From: Ischnura elegans
Lineage: Eukaryota > Arthropoda > Insecta > Odonata > Coenagrionidae
NCBI RefSeq assembly: GCF_921293095.1
Contig: NC_060246.1
Coordinates: 91,385,030 to 91,449,029 of the forward strand
Direction of reading: 5' to 3'
Length of the DNA stretch: 64,000 nt
Numbering within the stretch: the stretch's first letter is position 1; each line of letters starts with the position of its first letter. Position numbers and translations under genes: made by a program. Shown piece after piece: positions 1-11,921 of the stretch. Under the pieces are notes generated by a model that was not told the DNA's origin, searched no databases, and saw only the letters and a program-made list of their open reading frames with translations.

Positions 1-592
1 TAGTTCGGTCTGCAACGGAGTCACTTCCCTCGTAAAGTGTGCTCGAACGCCTTACATTCACCCTGGCAAATCGTGTCAATACGCCTTAAAGCGTCGCTCA
101 GAATATTCTTTAAGGCGTTTTAGGGCTTATGTGAAGCGTTTGATTTCCTTCGAGAGATTCAAGAAGGAATATCCGTGAAACATTGAGACATACGAGGGAT
201 AAGCAAAAATATCCAAATGTTATTCCCTCTTTGTCGGGGATTTTACCTCACAAGTAACTAAGTAAAACACCATAATGGTTAATTCAAAACTGGTTTCGAA
301 TTTTTAATAAATAGCAGTGACCTGATAATATCAGCTAAGAAAAATGAAATTCCATTTCTTCTTGAGACCGTCGCAGCGCTGTTGTATCTTAGAACATCAC
401 CATAGTTCCAAGTCCGACAGAAGCGATATATAATAAGAGAGATATTATGTCCAATGTTCAGATGTAGGTATTGGTTTTGCTCCCAAGTAAAAAAATACTT
501 TAATAAATACAAGAAGGATCTCAGTACGAGAATTTCCATTTTTTGCTGGCAACTGGTGTCCTAACACTAGCCTGAACACGCCAATGGAGGCA
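1..592. other. AT-rich intergenic sequence
   Basis: No gene, RNA or clear repeat is visible. The open frames are short and lack coding character. Confidence 0.5.
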
Positions 593-600
593 GCTTGCGG

Positions 601-862
601 AAGTGGCGTAGCCGAGGGGGCGTTCCAGGGAGTCCGGACCCCCCCCCCCCCCCTCCCCGAAATATAAAAACATTTGCTTCATAAAAGAAAATTAAATATT
701 GAAATATCACGAATTAAAAAATATTTATTTAACAAATGAAGTTGTTTCGATCATGAAAAGTGTTAAAATTAGTTTAAAACCCATTGCTTAGTGCCCTGTT
801 TTTCAAAAATTTTCCCCATGGTTTTGGTACCCCCCCAAACGAAATTCCTGGCTACGCCACTG
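601..862. mobile_element. hAT-type MITE with perfect 8-bp target duplication
   Basis: Terminal inverted repeats AGTGGCGTAGCC and GGCTACGCCACTG bound a 262-bp AT-rich element with a poly-C tract. Both sides carry GCTTGCGG (593-600 and 863-870), an exact 8-bp target duplication as made by hAT transposases. Reverse-complemented, its interior matches the element at 41639-42114. Confidence 0.85.
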
Positions 863-1025
863 GCTTGCGGGTTAGTATGTGGATGTAAAATGGTAAACCC
901 GTGTGTTTTGGGTGAAGCTGCGTCGCTGTATGTGGCTTTCTTCATATTAATATTGTTCAAATGCATAAAACTATGCATATCGGCCGAAAAGCGTGAATGA
1001 AAACAACTGTCTTTCACAATCACAT

Positions 1026-1145
1026 AGAGCAATCACCTTGAAAATGGCGTAATGTGCCGAAACTTTGGTCGGTGGGAATAACGAAGTGTGGAAATAGTGA
1101 AATTCTTTCATTATATTAAACATCAAAGATTTCCTCTTCAATACG
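1026..1145 (+). repeat. Dispersed repeat with GCCGAAACTTTGGTCGGT, copy 1
   Basis: It shares CTTGAAAATG, then a GAAAC-x-TGGTCGGT core and AAGTGTGGAAATA with 27263-27375. The GAAAC-GGTCGG core recalls retroelement ends, but no CTGATGA partner is present. Confidence 0.4.
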
Positions 1146-1250
1146 CCGGAAACTTTATCTTTTCTAATGTAATAGCCATTATGAACACAATTTTTGTGGA
1201 AAATTAAGGCAATTTAGATTATTTCAGGAATTTATTGAGAATGTTATTCC

Positions 1251-1560
1251 GGACGTGGCGTTGTAACTTTAAGAAAGTGCGAGGGTGGGGATGAGTGGTC
1301 GGCGGTAGGAGCGAAGGGAAGAGTCTGTGCCCCCGGAGGCGGAAAGGAAAGGCTGCGGGGGCGGGTAAACAGCTGAGCGCTTAACGTTGAAGTCTGCGGA
1401 GAGAGGGATAGGGGGGGTTTCCCCCCGGCGCGGCAGGGAGCGTTCGGGGGAGGGCGGGCGAGATGGAGCCGTGCTCGGAATGGGCAATCGTCCCCAGGTC
1501 CTTTGTCTTTTCACCCTCGAAGACCCCCTTCGAAAGACATCCGCATTGGAAGCGAATCAA
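1251..1560. other. GC-rich island without recognisable gene
   Basis: This block is G+C- and CpG-rich in an AT-rich region. Short open frames on both strands are arginine/proline/glycine-rich by composition alone and overlap one another. It could be a promoter-type CpG-rich block, but no adjacent gene is visible. Confidence 0.35.
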
Positions 1561-1689
1561 TTTGTAAGACCGCATTGCTTAACACTGGTTCCGTTTATTC
1601 GATTCTATCCGCATTTAATGAGCCATGAATAATTAATTGCTTTCTCGAAAACGCTCTTCTTTTTGGTGGTGAAGCTTTAATCTCCGGAG

Positions 1690-2170
1690 CAACTGAAGGC
1701 CGATTTTATAATGGCTGGAGCATGATATGCGTAACCATAATTGAAGAATATTTGAAAGTGAAGCAAAGAAGTTCTGAATAACGCTTGGTTATTGTTAGTG
1801 TTCGAATGCTTAGTTAAAATGGTAGTGGCTTTATTAGTGAAAAAATCAACATTAAAAAATAAAGAAATTCTCGCCTCTTACCCTACTGACACCGAAAGAA
1901 AATAATCACGCAAATTTCCTAAATTAATAACTTCATAAACAATTTTTATAAAAAAAATCCTCACTAATTTCTCATTGTGTCATGAGAACTACCTTATTTG
2001 TTTCTAATTTGAATGCTTCCCTTAAATATACCTCCTACTTAATTATTTACTTCATACGCCGCGAATAATTATTTGCTATTGTTCTATCGAGAATGATCTT
2101 CGTTGTAGTGGTGAAGCTCTATCTCATGAGCGACCTAAGGGCCGATTTTATAATGTTTGGATAATAGTAG
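1690..2170 (+). repeat. Two copies of a short dispersed motif (GGCCGATTTTATAATG)
   Basis: AAGGCCGATTTTATAATGGC at about 1698 and GGGCCGATTTTATAATGTTT at about 2140 each follow GGTGAAGCT. Related forms occur at 19270 (GACTTTATAATGTCTAG) and 36710 (GGCCGGTTTTATAATGTCTA), the last two also sharing CCGAAACATGATA-like sequence. It is an old repeat of unknown type. Confidence 0.45.
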
Positions 2171-2455
2171 CAGTTAGAATAACTAACGGGCTAGAAGTCT
2201 TAGATGGACCAATGAGTTATCTCCGGTTTTTCCTCAAAATGTTCGGTAGATAATATTAAACAGGTCATTAGTAACTTTACGCTCAAGTTGTCCTTCCGGT
2301 GTTGTTAGATAGTAGCGGCTTCTGATTGAGAGATAGACGGAAAGCAGTAAAATCGCGAAAGAGAAAGCCATTAGTACTTTACTTCTTGCTTAAATTACGT
2401 TTAATCCGTATTGTTGCTTTTGCTGTGCAGTGCACAGTACTTACTGAAAGAAACA

Positions 2456-3010
2456 TAATTATTTTAAGAAACGGCAAAAGATTAAAGAAATGATGGCCAG
2501 AATGGCGCCCATGCAATGCCACTCCACGGGACGTCACAGGGGCCTAGTTTCTATACTAGCAGATAGGAGTTTTACATCGTCTGAGATTACCAATGCATGC
2601 ATGAGACACAAAGCTCAGATAAACATCTCTTAATAATCACCTATTAAAACTGCCTAAGGTCGGAAATTTTCTTCGTTTGATAAGGTATTGATAATCCTTA
2701 TTTAAGCCAAGCGCTACCTGCTAGCAGGGTACCCTGCTACCTGCTAGCATCCTGCGTCGTATCAGCGCTCAAAGCCTCGCCCCAAGGTCACCTCACTTGC
2801 GGCAGCGGGAACCAGAACGACGTCACCCGGAGTTTTCCCAGCATTCATACTTAGCCGTCGCGTTTTCGTGCGCTTGAAAATTTTCACTTTTCATTTAATC
2901 GCGAAAAATAGATATCGTCATTTTAAAAATCTAAAAGCGTGAAATACGCACTCCAGGAGTAATAATCTTTCGATTTAGGCAATAAAAAAATAATAGGAAA
3001 CCACCCTATT
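2456..3010 (-). mobile_element. 669-bp TIR element family, copy 1 (partly deleted)
   Basis: In minus orientation this matches the copies at 43751 and 52019, from a GGCGCC-CATGCAATGCCACTCC block to the terminal AGGAAACCACCCTATT at 3010. The far terminus is deleted or diverged. An AGCAGGGTACCCTGCT palindrome lies near 2723-2738. Confidence 0.75.
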
Positions 3011-4935
3011 CTGGAGCAAATAAGAGAAGTGAGGAGCGAAACAGATCTACTAAACGAAGGTCTCTCTAAGGCTTCCAAGACTATTGAGCTACCGAGAGTG
3101 GAATTCGTAGTCACTAAGCCGCAATCAACCCCGCTTGTTCAAGTGCTACTCCTCTATTACCCAGAAAGCCTTATAATGTTGGTATCATGAAATCAGCCCC
3201 CTGAAACCCACGTGCATGTTGTTTAATGGCCTCCAATAATCATCTTCCGGGGACCTCACCTACGGAGCTTTGAGAAGGGCAACCCAGAAAGAAATTGAAT
3301 CGCCTTAATTGGCTTGAGACCTTACGACATCACATGCGTAACGTCTCCTGCCTGGCTGAGTCGCTGACAGATGTCCAGATAAGTCCAACGAGACGTAATT
3401 ATCATTTATCAATAGTGTGGAAGCACCTAGTCCATTTGTTTTTCCCTTTCCAAACTAATTAGTAGTTACCCAAACAACACATTATTAACATTACTTGCTT
3501 ATCTATAGATTTTTTGGTTGTGTTGTTTCCGAGTCTTTACTAGTCCAAAAACCCATCCACTCTAACAGAAAACTTTAAATTTCAGCCAATTGACGTTACT
3601 TTTATCCAAATAACCAATAATAGGTGGCTAATAATTCCACAGGAAGAACCGAGTTATAAATTCACTTTCCGCATTGTTGTTGCAGAACATTTTTCGTCTT
3701 TATACTCATGTGAGTACTTTCACATCAATACAACGGCTGATTTTCTCTGACTTTAAAAAGTACCAACATAATTATGCGCTTTACAAAATTGGTAACGATG
3801 TCGTAATTATGTGCATTAAAGTATGCTGAGCATTAAAATGTCGACAAAATTTTCATACTGATTTAGATCAATAATTTTTTGCGAGGCTCTATTTTGACTA
3901 AAGCATCAATGGCAATCTTACTTTTGCAGTTAAATGATCCGAAACGATGAAACGATTATTCATGTAAGATGTTTATGTATGTGTGGTTTTTCGGAGATTT
4001 TCTGACGAAATTGTGTAAATACAGCCTTAACCTATGTCAAAGTTTTCAAACGATTGTTTTCTTTCTTAGTTTTTTAGAGTCGCATGAAGGGAAAAAAATC
4101 GGGCAGGGTTAGCAGAAAACAATATCAGTAGAGAAATATCAAATTAGAGTGAACTTGAGGCATGCTTATCTTGGGCCAGTGCCATTACTTCTCGTGTTAG
4201 GCCTACCTGTATGTAAAATAAGTGAAGCGGGAATTAATTCCAAGAATTTTAGCTCAATCAAAAATTGGAAACATTTAAAGCCTATCGAATCAGAACTAAA
4301 CGAATATTTCCCGCCGCATAGGATGCTTTTCGTGGAGTCGCTGATTCATCGGAAGGATAAAATCTCTATTATTTTGATTTTATCTTATCTTTCATCTTTA
4401 ATGGAAGGAGCTTTAATTAATCGCCCTAGTTCAAGTACACAAATTCCCGGGTGTCAATTACGTTTACCGCCGTGCTATAGTAAGCTTAATCACGAGAAGA
4501 AAATACGGAAATAGACTGCAAAACAGCGATATTTAAAATGTCGTTATTTCTTGTATTATCAGGGATGACAACGGTTTCTTGATTATGGCGTCAGTCACTA
4601 GGACAACTCATTTCATGTTTACCTTTTTCCATTGTTCAAACCTTGTTTGGATTTACAATAGGAATTACTAATCGTTGGCAAGTTTTGCCTATGCGTGAAT
4701 GTGCACGTATTTTTTTATTATGCGTAATATTTTTATGACAATGTGGTGTACATGGTGAGGTTGCCTGGCATGCTGGTATTTTATCACCCCCTTCCAAACA
4801 CCCAAAAGGTGGCTCACAGGGTATAACGTAGATGTAGCTGCACATGTACAGTCGAAATAGTTTCATTATGAATTCCTTTGTATTCTTTTTTTGGAAGGAT
4901 TAAATTACGAGTAACGTCGTAAACATACGACCTAA
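3011..4935. other. Intergenic, nothing recognised
   Basis: AT-rich unique-looking sequence. The longest frame (121 codons near 4149-4514) uses AT-rich codons and has no domain, and I treat it as chance. Confidence 0.5.
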
Positions 4936-4939
4936 GCTC

Positions 4940-5221
4940 CGTCCTCGTCGTTCTACGCTTTGATCTTGCTTTGATCGTTTCCCGCGCGTTCCCAATGGCT
5001 TCCGGCCACGCTCGAGCGTGCTCTTGTCGCCTCGTCCCATAATGCACTTGGGCGGCTTCTCGTCAAACGGTGGCCTCGGAGGCTGGCAAATTAGTTCGAA
5101 ATCGTTTTGAGAGCCACGACTCCCACTGCCATTCTCGAAGCCAATGTACAGCCCGGAACATTCGCTACTTTCCCCTTCCGCTTTTATTTGGACGGCCTTC
5201 AACAAGCCAATGGTATTCTTA
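4940..5221 (-). CDS. Orphan exon-like coding block (candidate internal exon or gene remnant)
   Basis: On the minus strand a frame without stops runs from just after a CTCTGCAG acceptor-like site (around 5222-5229) and reads TIGLLKAVQIKAEGESSEC, then SGLYIGFENGSGSRGSQNDF, ELICQPPRPPFDEKPPKC and a Lys/Arg-rich end. GC content and GC-ending codons are much higher than in the flanks, and the peptide has normal composition with few low-complexity runs. No start codon at the front and no clear stop-associated context suggest an internal exon, an unusual donor near 4935, or a retained pseudogene piece. I cannot name a family. The boundaries are approximate. Confidence 0.35.
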
Positions 5222-5233
5222 CTGCAGAGTTCA

Positions 5234-5940
5234 TTAAAGCTTAACTTTTACATCTAGTCCTACGCCTAATTTTATGCGACAATTCAAGCTCATTTAAAAT
5301 ATTAGAATTTGTATTATTTAGAGCAGAATTTAATACATTTATTACCAGTAAAAAATGAAAAGTTTCTTTCGAGCCCTCTCAGTAGTAATTTGTGCAATAG
5401 GCGATTTTGATAATCGAAAGTCGGTGTTAAAAAATATCTACGGTCTGGGGTATATCGATGATTAGCGGAGAACCATGGTCGACAAGACTGAACTTAAATA
5501 ATTGCTTTATGTAAAATAAGTGCAGAACAATAGTTTATAGGCTTGCGTTCTCAAAAGACCCATAGTTGAGTGAGCATGACGGAATATTGGTTTTGAACGC
5601 CTCTGCCTTGAGCCACCCATAGCGTGGTTTCTGTTGGCCGTAGCCTCCAATACCACCATTACGGTACACCTCAATTAAGCTAAACTTTTATACCTAGTTT
5701 TACCCCTCATTTAATGCGCCAATTCAATTTCATTTGAAACATTCATGCTCTGGGGAAATAATTTCTCTAATTTAAGATGGAATTTAGGACAATTATTACC
5801 CAAAAAATTGACAAGTTTTTTTCGAGTCCCACATAATTATTATCGCAGAGTTTCAGAAAAAATAGCATTTCTCTATATTCGCACGGCTAATTTCATGCAA
5901 CACTTATCTTTCATTTAAAACATAAATACAACATTGTATT
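5234..5940. repeat. Degenerate tandem repeat, about three units
   Basis: Units beginning near 5234, 5676 and 5866 share AAGCTTAACTTTTA-like starts, AATTCAA-CTCATTTAAAA-like middles, and ends near AAGTTTCTTTCGAG. They are diverged and of unequal length, and the last is partial. Confidence 0.45.
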
Positions 5941-6056
5941 CAAGAGAAAAAAGAGACAAATTTCGATTATAAATGATTCCTATCGAAACTTTTCTTCTAA
6001 TTACTTGATAATATCGGATAAAATCACATATAACACAGACGTCATCAGTAGCAATT

Positions 6057-6208
6057 ACATGTCGATACCTCCACTGCAAAAACGCTCAACAATCGCCCAC
6101 CTCCATGGAATCAAATCCACTCATCTAGTACTATTAGGGCTCCTGGATTAGCGGATTTGATTCGATTGGCGATTATTGAGCGTTTCTGCCGTGGAGGTAT
6201 CGATGTAT
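6057..6208. repeat. Foldback hairpin repeat with arms of about 62 bp
   Basis: The block ACATGTCGATACCTCCACTG at the left is mirrored by GTGGAGGTATCGATGTAT at the right, and AAACGCTCAACAATCGCC by GGCGATTATTGAGCGTTT. The central loop is about 25 bases. It has no coding content and is probably a hairpin MITE. Confidence 0.7.
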
Positions 6209-8462
6209 ATAGCATTTTACCGATTAAGGTAGGTTTCCGTGGAGTACTTAAAAATCATTATGGCAGCCTCCCCTTACTTCATGTACTTCCCTCATCAATT
6301 CACAAAAATCTTCTCCCTATAATAATCCCTCTCCCTTCTATCTAAAAAATACTTTTCTCTTCCTTCCTTTCCCTCGTTTACCCAAAATTCTTCCCTCCAA
6401 TACTGTTGTCATCATTCCCTACCCGCTAAGCACTAGCTCCATTCATACCTTCTGCCTTCATCGTATCTCATCTAGAAGTTGCGTCTCCTCACCCACCATG
6501 TCCAGCACTTCGTCCTTTCTCCTTCTCTCCGCCCGCTTCGCCTTATTTTTTCGCCTCGACAACAATCTTCTCTCGTCCTCTTTAGTGTCCACATTTCCGC
6601 ACCGTAAAGCGCTACTCTCCAGATCAGACACTTGACTAATCTTTTCTTTGATCTCTTGCATTACGATCCCCTCACAAGCTCCTTCCTGTTCATGAGCGCT
6701 TCCTTTGCAAAAGCAATTCTCTTCCTGTTATCCTTACTGCTGTATCCTTTTTCCTCTAATGTGCTACTCAAGTGGTTGTATTTCTATAACCTGTTCAAAC
6801 TATTCCCCACCTACTTTTACCTTCAGTCTCACATTCCTACCTCGTGATGCTTTACAAAACCTCATAACCTTGGTCTCCTTGTGATTAATAATTACATGAT
6901 GACTATGGCAATGATTTTATAGAAATTTTGCGGTATATAAGTATACGGTAGGTACTAACTAAATATTAGCAGCATTTATAACGTTGCATGGGAAAATGTT
7001 ATAGCATCCCCGTGAGGACCTACACCAAAACTGGTCTACCAATGTCAAACAGATGGCAGTCAAAATTCGGATGTAGGGAGCGTATGGGTGTATGTGTGGC
7101 ATTGATGATCTGAATTGCAGCATTCCCTTTCCACCTGCTGCGGATAGTTCGTCTTCCCGTCTAACCTATTTTTCTCCGACATCTACTGGTGCACCATGTG
7201 CCCTCGGATGCGGTCACAGTAGGTCAGCGTATAATGAGAATGGTTCGACCGAAACTCGGGAGAGCGGCAGATGTTTCAAAACAGACGCTCGTTGCATGTT
7301 GAGGCAAGATATGCGAAAGTGTGGTATGCTGCCTCAGAGCACGTAGTAAATTGAGCGATGGAACTTGCTTTATGGGACTGGACGGTGGAATTTAGAGTCT
7401 CACGATGTCATATATTTCATGGGCCTCTCTAATGCAGTATCTACATTCCCATGGTGTATTCAATCTACGGCCTTGTTAGTTAAAATTTTTATAAATTTCT
7501 TGTCTTGTGGGTTTTTTGCATCTTGAATAAAAAAGGTGTCTCTGCAATTACACTCATGTTCTTGAGGACAACAAAGCAGAAAAATATCATTTATCAATCA
7601 TTCCGATGGAAGGGTTCCTTTTAACGACGTGACAGTATATGTTGAATCATATCCAATACAACACAGCATAAACCATCAGTAGGAATAACATGATTAAGGT
7701 AAAGCGTTCTACTGATTAAGGCAGTTTTTTTTTATCTGATAAATAATTCCTTAGCTTTTATTAAAGTCAAGAGGGAAGATTTTAATATAATTATAAATTT
7801 AAAATTCTGGATATCTTTTTTTATATTTCTTTGTCTTTAGGAATAGTTTTTTAAATAATTTAGTTACACTCTTATCACACAATATTTTTATTAATATTGG
7901 AGTTGCGATAATGTAATGATTCTAGTGCTAGTGTTTCACAAAAGATTATTTGTGAAAATATTGCAATGTTATTTCTCTTCAAAAATAGCTTAAATAGTGA
8001 TGACTTGATGAGGTAAATTACGTTATAGCAAAATATTTCCAAGAAATCATTGCATTTTGCATTTGGAAAGTTTGCAGTATAGCGGCAGATACTCGGGTAA
8101 ACTTTGGGCATAGAGCAGTGAACGGAATTTCTTCCATAAAATATTTTATGCGTCGTTAATTTAATGCATTTAATAGATTTTAGTAATTAGTTCTGCATTA
8201 TTTTACATTTGTATTATTATAAATATTTTCATTTCTGTCAATGATCCTTCTTTAACACTCCTGACTCTAATTTCATTACACTACTATTGACTCCAAAAAT
8301 TGACCAAGTGCATCAGCTTTTTATCTCATTGTTTGTCACGCTTCCGGAGCTTATGCATGATTTTTTTATATAAATTTAGAATTAAAATTGAAGAACACTC
8401 AACAATTCTCATATCAGAGAGGTAGAGTACAGCCGGCGATGGATAGAAAGCATAACACAACT
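6209..8462. other. Intergenic, nothing recognised
   Basis: AT-rich, with a pyrimidine-rich stretch at about 6280-6560 that creates spurious frames on both strands. No gene is supported. Confidence 0.45.
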
Positions 8463-8562
8463 CACAGCAACTTTACTTGGCGTAGCTATAGAGTTGAACT
8501 CTTGAGCATAGCGGCAACTGGTTTTCAACAACTTAAAATGGCGTAACTCTGCCTAGAATGGT
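8463..8562 (+). repeat. Dispersed repeat pair, copy 1
   Basis: This diverged match to 24661-24757 shares CAACTTAAAATGGCGT and a CAACTTT-CTTGG-GTA-CTAT block in the same order. It is non-coding. Confidence 0.4.
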
Positions 8563-9361
8563 AATTTAATTTAAAAAAGATCAAATATCCCTTGGCAGAG
8601 GTCAGAATCAAGGAATTTAGTGAAAGCCATCGACGGCCCTATAGATTGTGCTGAGTACCGCGACGCGCGGAGACAGATTAATCTAGGGGAGACCTTGAAT
8701 TCTTCTAGGAGACAACCCTACCAATATAAATAATACCCTTCGGTTCCTCAAGGAGATAAGTATTTTTAATAGAACTTAAGTATGCTCTCTCATTTTGCGG
8801 ATTGAACATGTACTGCGGCTACCTTTTTATTCTATTTCCATCGCAGCATTGGAATTAAATGATAAAGTAGTGGTGCGAAATGACATAGCCTTCGACACAC
8901 CCCAAATGTTAATACTACTACTACGACAACCAAATGAATTTTAAAATCTATTTTGTGATTGGTGGAGTATTTCACTCATAGGTCTGGGGGATATTAAGTC
9001 AAGTTACGCCCACTTAACTTGTTTTGAATGGAACGATCATGAGCGAGACGGAAAACAGGAGGTGCGAAGGTATTTGATTAGAAACCACTCTAAATTCATC
9101 TGTAGACGGTCAGCAAACAATCCCTTCACTTTTTTCCACGCTGGAAAGATGGGGCTGCTCGATATTCCTACGATGCGTTCAAGATCTCGAGAGTGTCGGC
9201 ATGCGGACTCTCAAGGGTACCTAAATAAAAGCTAAGTGATATTTTTTGTCTATATTGGCTTTGAAACGCTTTGCAAGCACGTGAGTACACACTTCATTTC
9301 TATGCTTCGTTCATAGCATCAGAAAATTATAGGATGAATGCGATATTTAAAAGGACGCCGT

Positions 9362-9456
9362 CCTATCAATAAAAATGGTAGTCACGAGTAGTGAGATCTG
9401 TGATTAACTAGCGCTGAAATTTTGTGTGCACTATACCCTTGCTAAAAAAAGTACCG
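9362..9456 (+). repeat. Direct repeat, first copy (about 95 bp)
   Basis: TCAATAAAAATGGTAGTCAC and CGCTGAAATTTTGTGTGCAC are shared in order with 11541-11635, with about ten differences. Its family is unknown to me. Confidence 0.65.
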
Positions 9457-11540
9457 CTATAAGAGCATTTGAATCAGGCATAAAAAGTGATAATGTACTT
9501 AAATAAGGCATCCAGAGTGTTTTCCACCAATTGGTCGATTTGAAGAAGCTCATTGGTGCCCTAAACTTGCAGTCGATTTGGTTTGAAGACCTTTAATTAT
9601 TTTTATCTAACTAGGAACTTAGGTACTTAATTTTGCACATCAAGGAATAAAGAGGTCTATTCTGTTAGTGTAACCTTCTGGCATATTTATGAACCACCTC
9701 CGTTGTAGATTCTCTTGCCTCGGAATGGGGCATATGAGGTGATAACCGTGAACATATGAATCTTCTCTGATCTCTAGGATGCAAAAATCTCATTTGGTCC
9801 GATATAAGTTCACTTCCGTAATCGACTTCATCAAGATCAAAGAGACTTCTCTGATGGCTTCTATTTCCCCTCCTCTTTCTTTCTCGTCGTTCGCGATGTT
9901 GGATATATTGTGGAACAGGGTAGAGTGTTTCTTTCGACATAAAGAACAGAAATAAGAAACTAAACAAATTACATGTTTGAAAAAGTGCATTATCCCATTT
10001 GATATATCTTGTATGATATTACGTATGCTGCTGCCATATCATATATGCTGCATTTGAATCTAAAGTAAAGATTTTTATCAAGAGATTTTACATGATTCTC
10101 TTTGGATCTCTTGGGTTATTTATTTCGGATCAGAAAATTATAAAATTTCATCTTTTATCATAACTCAAGTGGCAAGACCAAATAACAATACCAGTTTCGA
10201 TATCAACGCCATTTGTTGTTCAGTAATCGGGTTCCTTTCTCCCTCCCTACCTACTCCAAGAGAAAAGAAGCCACTTTTCCAGTTGAACAATTGTATACGT
10301 GTGGTTATTAATAATGTGAGTGGAAATCTGATGGCTCGGGATTTCCATTGTTGGGACTAGATTGTGGACGAAAGCTTCACTGGCGCCATTCTGAAAGGCC
10401 GCGTTAAATAGATTCCTGCTCACAGCAGGGGGAGAGAGAGAATCGCTTTAAAACGCGCCTCTTCGATCCGATGAATCTGCGCCGTTGAATGTACGAGGTC
10501 TCGTACGGAGGAAGACGCCTGCGTTGAGTTTGACCGCCACAGCATAATTGATCCACGCATCGAACCCAGGCGTTTTCATTTCCACTGATCGGTGGTTCAG
10601 GTTTATATGACTGTTTGCTTCGTCATGTTTATGCGTATTAAATTGAAAGGAGCTGTTCCTTATCTATATTATACTTAGCAGGCAAATGTTTTTGGAAGTA
10701 GTGATGTGTCGAAGTGGTGGTTATTTATATTTAGTTTTTGATTATTTATAATCCTACGAAGCTCAAGGAAACTGGATGGCATAAAAGGGATTTTACGGTA
10801 TATGATCAGATGCAATGCAGAGTTGGACAGTGTAGATACTTCTTATATCAGCTTTCATCATTTTTTAAATGCTATTATCTATAAAATCAACTGATTGTCT
10901 ACCTGCTGGAGGGTCCCAAATACCAGAGCCGTCCTAACCTCCTTATGTCCCTTGCCCCTTCCTTGGTTTCTGTGCAACTTCTGTTTATTCTCACTTCGTT
11001 TGACACTTTTAGCCTTCTACTTCCCTTATCTTATCTTCTTTCAATATTCCCTCAACTTTTATATTTAAAATTCTAATAATTATTTATGAATAATATTGTG
11101 AAATTATTGTACATTTGGAAGGGGCGGGGCAAATATATTTTAATGAATCTGCGCTGTAGAATTTGGATTTGAGTTTTGCGCTACTGATTTTTTTTAGCAC
11201 TATGACAACTGAATACGATTTGGTTTTTTTCAATTTCTAAAGGAAATAGGTTAATTTTCACGGATAATAAATGGGTCTTCACGTATTTTTAAGCCAAGAC
11301 CAACTATCACTTCATCCTCCATAGTGTACGGGACTCGAACAGAAGAACGCCCATGTCTGTTTGCGTGCGCCCATAAATTTATGACATGTAGTTATCCATA
11401 GCCACGTAATTTAGAGGAAATCTATTGAGAAGTATAAACAAAGTCCAGTCCTTGTTTACTACTTATTCAGTTAATGAATTCATTCTGTTAATGTTTCAGT
11501 TTCTCTTTCTACTCTGTCCGCAAGTGTTCCTTAATTCCCT
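9457..11540. other. Intergenic, includes a moderately GC-rich block
   Basis: The block at about 10370-10590 (CTGGCGCCATTCTGAAAGGC onwards) is richer in CpG than its flanks and may be regulatory or repeat-derived. Otherwise nothing is recognised. Confidence 0.35.
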
Positions 11541-11635
11541 GTCAATAAAAATGGTGGTCACGAGTAATGAGAATTGTGATTAACATGCGCTGAAATTTTG
11601 TGTGCACCATACCCTTGCTAAAAAAATTACTGGCA
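11541..11635 (+). repeat. Direct repeat, second copy (about 95 bp)
   Basis: This is the partner of 9362-9456, 2.2 kb away in the same orientation. The flanks are unrelated, so this is a dispersed repeat and not a local tandem duplication. Confidence 0.65.
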
Positions 11636-11921
11636 TTAATTCTTAATTATACCAGTTGTTGAGACAAATTTTCATTTTTTCCTTTTTAGGTAGAAGATGG
11701 AGGCGTAAAAAATGAAGGTTTAATATTTTGGCTAGTCATCATCTAAATTGCAGTTCTTTGATGTCTTATGTGAGTATTTTTAAATGCATTTTGATATACT
11801 ATATATTCTTGTTGCAAACCGAATTCGACCAAAGTATATGATAGAGTGCAGCACCTAGCTCCATGACTAAGTTGATACGTTATATGACCCGGATTTCGAG
11901 CTATCTAAAATTGCAATGTCT

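Noticed and set aside
1269-1632. Overlapping arginine/proline-rich frames on both strands
   Set aside because: Low-complexity GC-rich composition produces open frames in several registers; no codon or domain signal distinguishes one.
4149-4514. 121-codon open frame on the plus strand
   Set aside because: AT-rich codon use matches the surrounding DNA, there is no domain, and no splice or polyadenylation context.
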